From contig JAENZI010000003.1 of NCBI GenBank assembly GCA_016841365.1, forward strand, positions 19,423-83,422: 64,000 nt of DNA, written 5' to 3'. Numbering within the stretch: position 1 is the first letter of the stretch; every line of letters begins with the position of its first letter. The notes beneath the pieces were generated by a model. That model was not told where the DNA came from and made no database searches. It was given only the letters and a program-made list of their open reading frames with translations. The position numbers and the translations under genes were made by a program. Positions 26,989 to 35,441 of the stretch are shown here, piece after piece. The stretch is from Anaerolineaceae bacterium. Lineage in GTDB: Bacteria > Chloroflexota > Anaerolineae > Anaerolineales > Anaerolineaceae.

Positions 26989-27765
26989 ATGAAACGATTA
27001 TGGGTCGGCACCGGCTGGAAAATGAATCATCTCATGGAAGAGTCCCTGTCCTATGCTGCCCGACTCAGGGAATTTGTGGATGAAGAAAAACCCGATGTCA
27101 ACGTTTTTATCTGTGTGCCCTTTACAGTCCTACATGCCGTTTCCGAGTTGTTAACTGGATCAGAAGTTAATCTTGCATCCCAAAACGTCCACTGGCTTGA
27201 TCGCGGCGCTGCCACAGGTGAAATTTCCTCTTTGATGGTAAAAGATGCCGGTGCGAACATGGTTGAAATCGGCCATTCGGAGCGCAGGCAATTCTTTGGT
27301 GAAAATGATGTCGATGTCAATAAAAAAATGAAGGCTGCTTTTTCGCATCATCTAAGACCTATTCTTTGCATCGGTGAAACAAGCCAGGATAAAGCGTATG
27401 GCGTTGGGAAGGAAACCCTCGATATACAATTAAAGATCGCCTTGCACGGTTTGACACCTGAGCAAATCAGTCAGACACTGGTTGCTTATGAGCCCGTTTG
27501 GGCAATTGGTGACAGCGGAAAACCTGCCGCACCAGAGTATGTGAACGAGATCCATGCCCACTTATCATCAACATTATGCAAGATTGCCGGAGAAACGCAC
27601 GGAAAACAAGTCCCCATCATTTATGGCGGCAGCGTCAATCCAGAGAATGCTTCATCTCTGATTTCGCAGCCCAACGTGGACGGACTCTTCATTGGCCGCT
27701 CTGCCTGGCAGGTTGAAGGGTTTATCAACCTTATTCAAATCGTTGAAAGCCACACAGAAAAATAA
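26989..27765 (+). CDS. triosephosphate isomerase-like protein, EryH-like
   Basis: 258 residues. Catalytic residues of TPI are kept: Lys11 (GWKMN), His96 (EIGHSERR) and Glu168 (AYEPVWAIG), plus YGGSVNP. Family-distinguishing details differ from glycolytic TPI: GTGWKMN instead of GNWKMN, QNVHWLDRGAATGEIS, and a C-terminal RSAWQVEGF. From memory these match the EryH group, which interconverts L-erythrulose 1-phosphate and D-erythrulose 4-phosphate. A role as an ordinary TPI serving the aldolase or DhaKL cannot be excluded. AGGAGAAAACA precedes the ATG. Confidence 0.85.
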   Translation: MKRLWVGTGWKMNHLMEESLSYAARLREFVDEEKPDVNVFICVPFTVLHAVSELLTGSEVNLASQNVHWLDRGAATGEISSLMVKDAGANMVEIGHSERRQFFGENDVDVNKKMKAAFSHHLRPILCIGETSQDKAYGVGKETLDIQLKIALHGLTPEQISQTLVAYEPVWAIGDSGKPAAPEYVNEIHAHLSSTLCKIAGETHGKQVPIIYGGSVNPENASSLISQPNVDGLFIGRSAWQVEGFINLIQIVESHTEK

Positions 27766-27840
27766 ATAGCACTTTATTATTTATTAATCGGCAAGATTCG
27801 GATAAAATAAACAAACTAATTTTTTAAAAGAAGGAGAAAT

Positions 27841-28113
27841 ATGACCTCAACCCTACAAATCAAAGTTGGCCACCCGGAGGGTTTGCACGCCCGCCCTGCC
27901 GCCATTTTCGTCAAGACTGCAAGTCAGTTTAAGTCGGATATCAATGTCAAAAATCTGACTGAACAGAATGGGCCAGTCAACGCAAAAAGCATTTTGAGCG
28001 TGCTAACACTTGGCGTGATGAAGGACCATGACGTTGAGATCGTTGCTGAAGGCGAAGATTCAGATGCAGCGATTCAAACCTTTAAAGACCTGATTGAAAA
28101 TAATTTTGAGTAA
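27841..28113 (+). CDS. ptsH: PTS phosphocarrier protein HPr
   Basis: 90 residues. His16 in GLHARPAA accepts phosphate from enzyme I. The regulatory Ser is present (Ser50, in NAKSILSV), the form phosphorylated by HPr kinase in Firmicutes; no HPr kinase gene is in the window. AAGGAGAAAT precedes the ATG. It is last in the rightward kinase operon, 75 bases after the TPI-like gene, and is followed by a strong terminator. Confidence 0.93.
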   Translation: MTSTLQIKVGHPEGLHARPAAIFVKTASQFKSDINVKNLTEQNGPVNAKSILSVLTLGVMKDHDVEIVAEGEDSDAAIQTFKDLIENNFE

Positions 28114-28164
28114 ATCGAGTAATTAGCACCAATTTTATTATTAGTTTGTTTCGACTTCCAACCA

Positions 28165-28205
28165 AAAAACCACAAACACAAAGTAATCGTGTTTGTGGTT
28201 TTTAT
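28165..28205. terminator. bidirectional intrinsic terminator
   Basis: AAACCACAAACAC (28167-28179) pairs with GTGTTTGTGGTTT (28189-28201), flanked by A-run and T-run. It lies between the convergent ptsH and rpsU genes. Confidence 0.88.
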
Positions 28206-28232
28206 TTCAATACTGACCGATTATATTATTGA

Positions 28233-28421
28233 TTAATCAAAATTACGTTTATTCATTTTTCGGATCGCTTTCTTCTTAGCAATCCGGCGTTCCTCACTTT
28301 TCGAAGTAAAGAAGCGACGCTTACGATGCTCTGATAAAACCTTAGAGCGGGTTACTTTTTTACGAAATCGCCGCATTAACTGGCTGAACGATTCGTTATC
28401 ACGTTTTTTAACTTTTACCAA
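28233..28421 (-). CDS. rpsU: 30S ribosomal protein S21 (bS21)
   Basis: 62 residues, strongly basic, with the family pattern VKVKKRDNESFSQLMRRFRKKV and a Lys/Arg-rich C-terminus (RRIAKKKAIRKMNKRN). It binds the small subunit near the 16S 3' end. The start is a TTG at 28421, fixed by a near-perfect GGAGGTGA seven bases upstream. Stands alone in its transcript. Confidence 0.93.
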   Translation of the reverse strand: MVKVKKRDNESFSQLMRRFRKKVTRSKVLSEHRKRRFFTSKSEERRIAKKKAIRKMNKRNFD

Positions 28422-28679
28422 TTTTAATTCACCTCCTTGGTATCACCTAATCGCCTGTTGACGCTGAAACTCAAATAGCCCTCGGTCAGGATTGAAGATA
28501 TTCTGAATTATTCATACAAATAGGCTTTTGAACGCTGCTAAACCAACTGGCATTCAGGTGGAATATCCGTCAATTAGAATTATTGTCCCCAAACCAATTA
28601 ATTCCGTCCATAATCGGACAGATTGATTATACCGGCTAGGTCTGCTAACACCAAATTATAGAAAATTGGCAAACGAGAA

Positions 28680-29447
28680 TTATTCTCTCCAAAATGCTTC
28701 AGCGTCTACACCATAAATAGAGCGCAAATCCTCGGCAATCCTCTTGAGTCGATTGCCCCCAACACAAATCACTGAACTCTCAGCAGTTGGTCTTTCTGAT
28801 GAATAGATCTGAACTTTTCTTGGATGCAGTTCACAGATCAATGCTTTCCATGCACAAAAGGCATTGCCAGTGGTATTAGAAACATCCCCATCAATCAAAA
28901 CGCTCTGCAAGACTAAGTTTTTGATTGACTTTAACCCGGAAACAATGGACTCAAACTTAATTGAAGTAGCTGGACGATTTATCGCCTGAAAAGTATCACG
29001 ATCCCCGGCGTCAAGTTTCATGATCGGTAAATCGATCCATTGTAGAGTAGACTGAATTTCATCTTCCATCACCCTTGATGCATTAGAGAGAAGCGCAATT
29101 TTTACATTTGGACGGATACGATCAACCAGTCGGCTCACTCCCCGAACAATTTCAGAAAATTCAGGATGCAAAGTTGGCTCACCGTTGCCAGAAAAAGTCA
29201 GAACGTCAATGGTTCGGGGTTTCTTTAATGCTTTTTCCACCGCCCAGAAGACAGTTTCAGCGGTTGGCAGCATCTCATGGGAAGGAGCAGTCGTAAGAAC
29301 CGCCGTTCTGCCGTATTGACAATAGATGCAGTCAAATGAACACACTTTGCGATCGACAGGAAGCAAATTGATCCCGATCGAACGCCCTAACCTCCTCGAC
29401 AAAACAGGTCCATAAATGATGCTGGGTTGTAATGAGATACTTGCCAT
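28680..29447 (-). CDS. radical SAM protein (COG0731-like)
   Basis: 255 residues. The 4Fe-4S ligands are Cys36, Cys40 and Cys43 (VCSFDCIYCQYG). GPVLSRRLGRSIGINLLP upstream and FSGNGEPTLHPEF after it are typical of the group related to wybutosine-type radical SAM enzymes, whose bacterial members are largely uncharacterised. The C-terminal part (LHPRKVQIYSSERPT) is conserved in that group. AAGGGA precedes the ATG. The substrate is unknown. Confidence 0.85.
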   Translation of the reverse strand: MASISLQPSIIYGPVLSRRLGRSIGINLLPVDRKVCSFDCIYCQYGRTAVLTTAPSHEMLPTAETVFWAVEKALKKPRTIDVLTFSGNGEPTLHPEFSEIVRGVSRLVDRIRPNVKIALLSNASRVMEDEIQSTLQWIDLPIMKLDAGDRDTFQAINRPATSIKFESIVSGLKSIKNLVLQSVLIDGDVSNTTGNAFCAWKALICELHPRKVQIYSSERPTAESSVICVGGNRLKRIAEDLRSIYGVDAEAFWRE

Positions 29448-29521
29448 ATATCCCTTGCGTTGTTAATTTGATGATCGAGCAAAGTAAAACAATGCGTGTG
29501 TTTAATTTGTAAAATAGATGT

Positions 29522-30343
29522 CTAATCTGCATTTTTTAGCAGAACAGTTTGCACAGGATAAGGCAGATTGATGTGATGTTCTTCCGAGGCTTCTTTGATC
29601 GCTTTGATAACATTTGAACGTACATCAAGCAAGCTTCTGTTCTGTTGGTCGGTCCAGAATTGCGCTTCGAGGATCAATGTCGAATCACCAAGCTCTTTTG
29701 CCCGGATGTTTGGTGCAGGCTCTTCTTCGACGCCCTCAACTGCTTTGATTGCCCCCATAAAAACCTCATAGGCGCGGTTTACATCTTCATCATATCCCAG
29801 GCCGATCATCACGCTATCCCGTCGGTAGCGAGTACGTGTGTAGTTCAAGATTGGGCTTTCAAAGACATCCTGGTTAGGGATAATGACCAATTCTCCACTG
29901 AGTGTTTCAATCACAGTGTCGCGAATATTGATTTCTTTCACCGTACCGGCATAATCTGCGACCTCAACATATTCACCCAGGCTGAAGGGTTGGCGATAAA
30001 GCAATAAAAGACCAGAAATAAAATTCTTGGCGATATCTTGAAGTGCAAAACCGATTGTGAAGCCAGCGACACCTAAGCCAGCGATAAATCCGGTGACATC
30101 AAAATCCACCTGGCTGAGCGCTAATATGGTTCCCATGATAATGATCGACCAGCGGGTAATCACAAAAACAAGTTGTAAAATCTCTGCATCTTCAATCCGT
30201 TTTTTAACCAAGCGCCTGACCCACTTTGCAACAAAGCCGGATGCAACCAGTGTGAGGATAAAAATCACAATACCCGCAATTAACTTAGGTAAAAAATTAA
30301 CGAATGAAGCCAACCAATTTTGAAAAGCCGCCTGAAGATCCAT
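29522..30343 (-). CDS. small-conductance mechanosensitive channel (MscS family)
   Basis: 273 residues. Three N-terminal helices, with the pore-lining helix in VDFDVTGFIAGLGVAGFTIGFALQ, followed by the cytoplasmic beta domain (PFSLGEYVEVADYAGTVKEINIRDTVIETLSGELVIIPNQ) and the alpha/beta vestibule. It releases solutes on hypo-osmotic shock. Size and motifs are those of the short MscS type. It is separated from the sigma-factor gene by a terminator. Confidence 0.93.
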   Translation of the reverse strand: MDLQAAFQNWLASFVNFLPKLIAGIVIFILTLVASGFVAKWVRRLVKKRIEDAEILQLVFVITRWSIIIMGTILALSQVDFDVTGFIAGLGVAGFTIGFALQDIAKNFISGLLLLYRQPFSLGEYVEVADYAGTVKEINIRDTVIETLSGELVIIPNQDVFESPILNYTRTRYRRDSVMIGLGYDEDVNRAYEVFMGAIKAVEGVEEEPAPNIRAKELGDSTLILEAQFWTDQQNRSLLDVRSNVIKAIKEASEEHHINLPYPVQTVLLKNAD

Positions 30344-30407
30344 TTCTCATCCTTATTAACTATTTGTCAGTTCGTTAAATTATATTACCGCATGCAGTTT
30401 AAAACAG

Positions 30408-30436
30408 AAAAGGTCACTTAAATGACCTTTTCCAGA
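30408..30436 (-). terminator. intrinsic terminator after the sigma-factor gene
   Basis: AAAAGGTCA (30408-30416) pairs with TGACCTTTT (30423-30431). The stem is flanked by A/T on both sides, so it can end minus-strand transcripts from the sigma-factor gene. Confidence 0.75.
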
Positions 30437-30457
30437 CTTTTTTATGTAGGTTAGAGG

Positions 30458-31492
30458 TTACAGGTAGTTACGTAACCGGGTTTGATTCTGCGGGCTGCGC
30501 AGCTTGCGTAAGGCTTTTTGTTGAATTTGGCGGATACGTTCGCGTGTCACACCGAAAATCTCACCCAGTTCTTTCAACGTATGGCTGCGGTTGCCTTCTA
30601 AACCAAAGCGCAGTTTGATGATGCTGGCTTCTCTTTCTGAAAGTTCAGAGAGTGCAGATTCAATGTCCTCTTCTAATAAGCGCTGCTGCACCGAGTTAAA
30701 GGGAATGACGGCATTTTCATTCTCAATAAAATGCAGTAATTCGCTTTCGCCGTCCTCACCCACTGGCTTATCCAGCGAAATCGGCAGACGTGCGTAATGA
30801 ATCAGTTGGCGTAACTCTTCCACATCCTGATCGACATGCTCTGAGATTTCCTCAAGCGTAGGCTGCCGACCTAATTCCTGAGCCAGGTCACGGGTCACGT
30901 GGCGCACTTTTCGCAGACGGTTACTCAAGTAATTTGGCAGTCGGATTGTACGTTCTTTTTGATTGAGATGCCTTAGCACAGACCGGCGGATCCACCATGT
31001 TGCATAGGTGCTAAATCGGTTGCCGCGTTTATAATCAAATTTGTCCACAGCACGAATCAATCCGACATTGCCAGCCTGGATCAGGTCAAGGAAAGAGGAA
31101 CCATACTGGCGGTACTTCTTGGCGATGCTCACCACCAGGCGGATATTGGCTTTGATCAGATATTCCCGTGCTTCTTTCCCTTCACGGATCATCCTCTGGA
31201 CTTCTTCGATGTTCTCCAATTCGCCATCACTCTCGATCATGGTTTGACGAGCCTTCCGGCCAATCTCCATCTTTTTCGCAAGTGAAATTTCTTCTTCCCT
31301 CGTCAATAAGGGCACACGGCTCATTTCATTAAGGTATAAACTCACCGAATCATCAGATGTAATACCCGTATGATCTGAAATGTGCTCTTCATAAGCCATT
31401 TCTTCGTCTTCCATTTCATTCGATTCTTCGAGTAACGAAGAATAATTTTCTTCTGAAATTGTTTCTTCAGAAATATTTTTCGTAGGTGTCAT
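30458..31492 (-). CDS. sigA: primary RNA polymerase sigma factor (SigA/RpoD)
   Basis: 344 residues. Region 1.2 (SVSLYLNEMSRVPLLTREEEISLAK), region 2 (LVVSIAKKYRQYGSSFLDLIQAGNVGLIRAVDKFDYKRGNRFSTYATWWIRRSVLR), region 3, and region 4 with its helix-turn-helix (TLKELGEIFGVTRERIRQIQQKALRKLR) are all present. The N-terminus is acidic and short, without a long region 1.1. Consensus TTGACA-17-TATAAT promoters elsewhere in the window fit such a factor. The 170-base leader contains competing hairpins. Confidence 0.92.
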   Translation of the reverse strand: MTPTKNISEETISEENYSSLLEESNEMEDEEMAYEEHISDHTGITSDDSVSLYLNEMSRVPLLTREEEISLAKKMEIGRKARQTMIESDGELENIEEVQRMIREGKEAREYLIKANIRLVVSIAKKYRQYGSSFLDLIQAGNVGLIRAVDKFDYKRGNRFSTYATWWIRRSVLRHLNQKERTIRLPNYLSNRLRKVRHVTRDLAQELGRQPTLEEISEHVDQDVEELRQLIHYARLPISLDKPVGEDGESELLHFIENENAVIPFNSVQQRLLEEDIESALSELSEREASIIKLRFGLEGNRSHTLKELGEIFGVTRERIRQIQQKALRKLRSPQNQTRLRNYL

Positions 31493-31840
31493 TTAAGCAA
31501 TTCACTCCTAATATTGTCACTGCAGATTACCAGCATGTTCATAAGATTTGTAATCTGCCATTACGCGATAAAAAAATCCATTGACTTGATATCCATTGCG
31601 TCAATGGGCTTTTGTCTACTAAAAAACTCCGTAAGGAGAGATATCATTAATTTTGTATGCTCCTATTATAGCGCAATTACAAGATAAATATAGCATTTAA
31701 TTGTTAATAAATGATAAACATTTTCGAAAAATCAATAATTTCCTGGGGTAAGGTTAGATTTTCAGCCGTTATTACAGAACCAAATGCAAATTATTAGCAA
31801 TATTTCCGAGTGAAACCTGAATTTCATTTGCGATCTTTTT
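31493..31840. other. intergenic region, sigma-factor leader
   Basis: About 350 bases upstream of the sigma-factor gene. A minus-strand TATAAT at 31670-31665 is a candidate -10 without a clear -35. Below it are two T-tailed hairpins: CTCC/GGAG near 31628-31639 followed by TTTTTT, and the larger one at 31570-31607. The far end (31700-31840) is AT-rich and shows nothing. Confidence 0.4.
31570..31607 (-). promoter_or_regulatory. terminator/anti-terminator-like structure in the sigma-factor leader
   Basis: On the minus strand, CCATTGAC pairs with GTCAATGG across a 14-base loop and is followed by ATTTTTTT, a good intrinsic terminator. The first arm can instead pair at once with the next segment (CCATTG-ACG-CAATGG), which would break the terminator. 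Mutually exclusive pairing 80 bases before the start codon suggests attenuation. It could also simply end transcripts from the upstream gene. Confidence 0.5.
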
Positions 31841-32869
31841 CTATACGCCAGGCGAAATCATACCTACACCGTCCAGTGCTGTTTCGCATGATTTACACCT
31901 GCCGTCAGCATCAATACCAGTAACACGAGTCATATAACCTGTGCGTTCAATCAATGTCTGGCCGCATTTTTTGCAATAAGTGTTTGTGCTGCCAAATACA
32001 TTCCCAAGGTAAATATAATGTAAACCTATCGATTCTCCCGTTTCTTTAGTTTGTGCTAACACCTCTTCGTCCGTTGGACCTCGATCCATCATTTTATATT
32101 GGGGAAAGAAACGGCTTAAATGCCAGGGAGTGTCTGGTCCGAGATCCTCATAGATAAATTGTGCTAACGCACGCAATTCATCCGGGTCATCATTCATTCC
32201 TGGCACGATTAAGGTTGTGATCTCCAACCAAACTCCCAAAGACTTCATTGTTCGGCAGCTTTCAAGCACAGGTTCCAGTCGGCCACCCATCAATCGTCGA
32301 TAAGGTTCATCCCTGAAAGCCTTAATATCCACATTGGCAGCATCTAAATAAGGGGCAAACATCTCCAGCATTTCAGGCGTCATGAAGCCATTGGTGACGT
32401 AAATATTATTCAAACCTTTTTCTTTCGCCAATTTGGCGGCATCATAACTATATTCAAAGAAAATTGTCGGCTCAGTGTATGTATAAGCAATCGATTTACA
32501 CCCATATTTTATCGCATCCGCCACAACCGCTTCTGGTGGGATCCTTTTTGATTCAGGCATTTCCATGATCCGCGGCATTTGCGAAATCTGCCAATTTTGG
32601 CACCACTCACAGCGGAAATTACAGCCAGGCGTTGCAATAGAATATGCCCTTGACCCCGGATAAAAGTGATACAGCGGCTTTTTCTCAATCGGATCGACAT
32701 TTTGCGAAATCAAATTGCCATAAACCAGCATATATAAACTCCCCTCTCGGTTTTCGCGCACACGACAGATACCTCGTTTTCCTTCTTTTATAACACAGCG
32801 GTGTGCACACAAGTTGCATCGCACCGACCCGTCACCAAGTTCATCGTATAATAAAGCATCATGAAGCAT
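31841..32869 (-). CDS. amrS: AmmeMemoRadiSam system radical SAM enzyme
   Basis: 342 residues. The radical-SAM cysteines are Cys83, Cys87 and Cys90 (PGCNFRCEWCQNW). An N-terminal Cys cluster (CNLCAHRC...GICRVREN) and a C-terminal one (CKKCGQ...CKSC) are typical of the AmrS/PflA-like family. The usual partners AmrA and AmrB are not adjacent. GGAGGAACAGC precedes the start. The physiological reaction of the family is unclear. It is divergent from the nitrilase-like gene. Confidence 0.9.
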   Translation of the reverse strand: MLHDALLYDELGDGSVRCNLCAHRCVIKEGKRGICRVRENREGSLYMLVYGNLISQNVDPIEKKPLYHFYPGSRAYSIATPGCNFRCEWCQNWQISQMPRIMEMPESKRIPPEAVVADAIKYGCKSIAYTYTEPTIFFEYSYDAAKLAKEKGLNNIYVTNGFMTPEMLEMFAPYLDAANVDIKAFRDEPYRRLMGGRLEPVLESCRTMKSLGVWLEITTLIVPGMNDDPDELRALAQFIYEDLGPDTPWHLSRFFPQYKMMDRGPTDEEVLAQTKETGESIGLHYIYLGNVFGSTNTYCKKCGQTLIERTGYMTRVTGIDADGRCKSCETALDGVGMISPGV

Positions 32870-32949
32870 GCTGTTCCTCCTGAGAACTCACCTATTTTAA
32901 TCATAGACGATTGACAGGTCCAATTCAAGCAAATCGAAGGGAAAGGCAT

Positions 32950-33747
32950 ATGGAATTCAAAATTGCCCTCGTTCAATTCAATCCTGCTCGAAAGAATGTC
33001 GATTCAAATATCGAAAAAATCACCGCGCTAATTTCAAATATAAAAGCCGATTTAATTGTGCTGCCAGAGTTAGCCAATAGTGGATATTTGTATCAAATCC
33101 CGAATGACCTGAGACCTTATTCAGAACCCGCCGATGGCAGTGGTCCCTTTTTATCTGCGCTCAAGAAATTATCAAAGGCCTCAGGCGGATTGATTATTTC
33201 AGGTTATGCAGAACTCGCCGGAAACCAATTATTCAACTCCGCGGTTGCTGTCTCACCGGATGGCGTGATCGAAAACTATCGCAAAATCCACCTTTTCGCT
33301 GATGAGAAATCATTGTTTGAATCGGGGGATCAAGGCTTTAAAGTCTTCCAATGGCAAGGCGTGAAAATCGGAATGATGATTTGCTTCGATTGGATCTTCC
33401 CGGAGTCAGCCCGGACATTGGCCTTATTAGGTGCACACATCATCGCTCATCCGGCAAACCTGGTTCTTCCCTATTGCCAGGATGCCATGATCACGCGCAG
33501 CATTGAAAACAAAGTCTTCACGATTACAGCCAATCGCATCGGTCAGGAGACACTTGGTGAACAGACACTCCAGTTTACCGGTGGTTCGCAAATTACCGCA
33601 CCGCAAGGAAAGGTGTTATACCGGGCACCTGGTGATGAAACCGCCATTCACACAACCATCATCGACCCGCTTCAAGCATCTGATAAAACCATTTCTCCCC
33701 GCAATAACCTGTTTGAAGACCGCCGTCCATCCATGTATCATGGTTGA
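32950..33747 (+). CDS. carbon-nitrogen hydrolase (nitrilase superfamily)
   Basis: About 265 residues. The catalytic triad is Glu40 (VLPE), Lys112 (ENYRKIHLF) and Cys145 (MMICFDW). It hydrolyses a carbon-nitrogen bond, most often an amide such as an omega-amidase or N-carbamoyl substrate; the exact one cannot be assigned. The ATG at 32950 follows AAGGGAAAGG; the frame is open 13 codons upstream but without a site. A bidirectional terminator follows. Confidence 0.9.
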   Translation: MEFKIALVQFNPARKNVDSNIEKITALISNIKADLIVLPELANSGYLYQIPNDLRPYSEPADGSGPFLSALKKLSKASGGLIISGYAELAGNQLFNSAVAVSPDGVIENYRKIHLFADEKSLFESGDQGFKVFQWQGVKIGMMICFDWIFPESARTLALLGAHIIAHPANLVLPYCQDAMITRSIENKVFTITANRIGQETLGEQTLQFTGGSQITAPQGKVLYRAPGDETAIHTTIIDPLQASDKTISPRNNLFEDRRPSMYHG

Positions 33748-33786
33748 GTTAATTATACTATACGAAATAAATGCAATTTAGCAAAG

Positions 33787-33823
33787 AAAAAGAACCTGTA
33801 ACAAATTCTACAGGTTCTTTTTA
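33787..33823. terminator. bidirectional intrinsic terminator
   Basis: AAAAAGAACCTGTA pairs perfectly with TACAGGTTCTTTTT (14 bp, 8-base loop). It separates the convergent nitrilase-like and apgM genes. Confidence 0.9.
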
Positions 33824-33844
33824 TTCGTTTAATCTAACATAAAT

Positions 33845-35056
33845 TTACGCACCAAATTTTTCCAGACGACCTGCATGGGCTAATGCCAATGGCATCAACT
33901 CGTAAGCAGGGAAACGCACACCCAACCCACCCTGGAGGCAGGCTCGTTCACCAAAACTGGTGATCCCATCTGGGCGGCAGGTCTTTGCATAAAGCAAGGT
34001 CGGTACAGGATGCCAACTATGGTATTTCATAACACAGGGCGTACTGTGGTCCCCGGTTATGATCAAGACACCTGGGTTAAGTGCCAGGATTCTGGGCAGC
34101 AGTGCATCAACTTTTTCGATTTCATGCACCTTTTTCTCGAAATTGCCATCCTCGCCGTAGCTATCCGTCTTCTTGATATGCACAAAGAAGAAGTCATAAT
34201 CATTCCAATTTTCTTCGAGCATGTCGATTTCTTCTTCATAGGATTGAGCTGCCGGCAGGCTGTTCATCCCAACCAGCTTAGCCACACCCCGGTACATTGG
34301 ATACATAGCGATCGCGGCTGCTTTCAGACCGTAAACTTCCGGGAACATCGGCCAGTCAGGCAAACTGGCAAACCCACGCAAAAGCAACATGTTTGCCGGG
34401 CTTTCATCAGCCAGGATTTTTTCTGCCTGGCGCACAAAGTCCTGCACGATCTCAGCTGCTTTTTCTGATGCCTTATCAATTGCCTTTGCCAATAAGGGTT
34501 TTTCACCGACTATCTGCGGATCCGTTTCCTCAATATTTGCGTTCAAACCTTCACCTCTGATAACCAGCAAAAAGCGATAATCCTTGACAGGTCGGAGGAA
34601 AACTTCCACACCAGGAATATTTACATTTTCATTCAGCATCTTGCATAAGCGTTCTGTAATCTCTGTGGGGATGCGGCCAGCCCTGCGGTCAGTCACACGG
34701 CCTTGCTCATCGACTGTACAGAAGTTACCTCTGGCGGCCACATCATTTTTATGCAAATCAAAGTCAATCCCCAAAGCTGAGAGCACACCGCGGCCCACCT
34801 GGTATTTCAATGGGTCATAACCAAACAGTGATAAATGGGCTGGTCCGCTGCCGGGTGTGATACCCGTGCGGATACCCTGATGCAGCCCCAAAATACTGCG
34901 TTCAGCAAGTGCATCCATATTCGGTGTGTGTGCTGCCTCAAGCTCAGTTTTGCCCCCATCTTCCATGGGCAACCCACCTAACCCATCCATAACCAATAAA
35001 ACGATCTTCCCGTGGTTTTCACCATTCAGAAGCGATTGAACAACATCGAATTCCAT
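33845..35056 (-). CDS. apgM: archaeal-type 2,3-bisphosphoglycerate-independent phosphoglycerate mutase
   Basis: About 403 residues of the alkaline-phosphatase superfamily. The metal site includes LLVMDGLGGLP near the N-terminus with the catalytic Thr/Ser in ELEAAHTPNMD, and GDHSTPCVMKYHSWHPVP near the C-terminus. It interconverts 3- and 2-phosphoglycerate in glycolysis. The ATG at 35056 has GGAG at proper spacing; another ATG at 35080 has no site. The ApgM form is common in archaea, Chloroflexota and some anaerobes. Confidence 0.92.
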   Translation of the reverse strand: MEFDVVQSLLNGENHGKIVLLVMDGLGGLPMEDGGKTELEAAHTPNMDALAERSILGLHQGIRTGITPGSGPAHLSLFGYDPLKYQVGRGVLSALGIDFDLHKNDVAARGNFCTVDEQGRVTDRRAGRIPTEITERLCKMLNENVNIPGVEVFLRPVKDYRFLLVIRGEGLNANIEETDPQIVGEKPLLAKAIDKASEKAAEIVQDFVRQAEKILADESPANMLLLRGFASLPDWPMFPEVYGLKAAAIAMYPMYRGVAKLVGMNSLPAAQSYEEEIDMLEENWNDYDFFFVHIKKTDSYGEDGNFEKKVHEIEKVDALLPRILALNPGVLIITGDHSTPCVMKYHSWHPVPTLLYAKTCRPDGITSFGERACLQGGLGVRFPAYELMPLALAHAGRLEKFGA

Positions 35057-35441
35057 TTTTTTATCTCCATTCTGATCCATTTAGAACAAATATGTTTCGG
35101 AAATTCTAAATCAAATAAACAGATTCCAGAATACTATTGTACCTTTAATTGCCCGTAACACTCAAAATTCTATCTAAAATCTGCCTTAAAAACGAAATAT
35201 CCAACAACACTTCTAACAATGATATGACTTTTCAGAAATTCCGGAAATTCGTATGATGATTTACTTGATTTTAATTTAGACATATCTTATAATATATATC
35301 ATATTGGTCATAATTCATATTCACCAATAATCTAACTCAAACTTAATTGAATCTTACACAAAGCATTAAAAAGAGGTAACCCATATGAACGGAACAAAAT
35401 AAAGCATTTATCAACCAAAACGATCAATCAAAAAAAGGAAA
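35057..35441. other. intergenic region with promoter and short leader ORF
   Basis: AT-rich region of about 385 bases between the divergent apgM and secreted-protein genes. It contains the promoter at 35265-35293. A five-codon ORF (MNGTK, 35385-35402) is preceded by AAGAGGTAAC, a good SD, and stops 40 bases before the secreted-protein gene. Nothing else is seen. Confidence 0.4.
35265..35293 (+). promoter_or_regulatory. promoter of the repeat-containing secreted protein
   Basis: TTGATT at 35265-35270, 17-base spacer, TATAAT at 35288-35293. It implies a leader of about 140 bases before the ATG at 35442. Confidence 0.6.
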
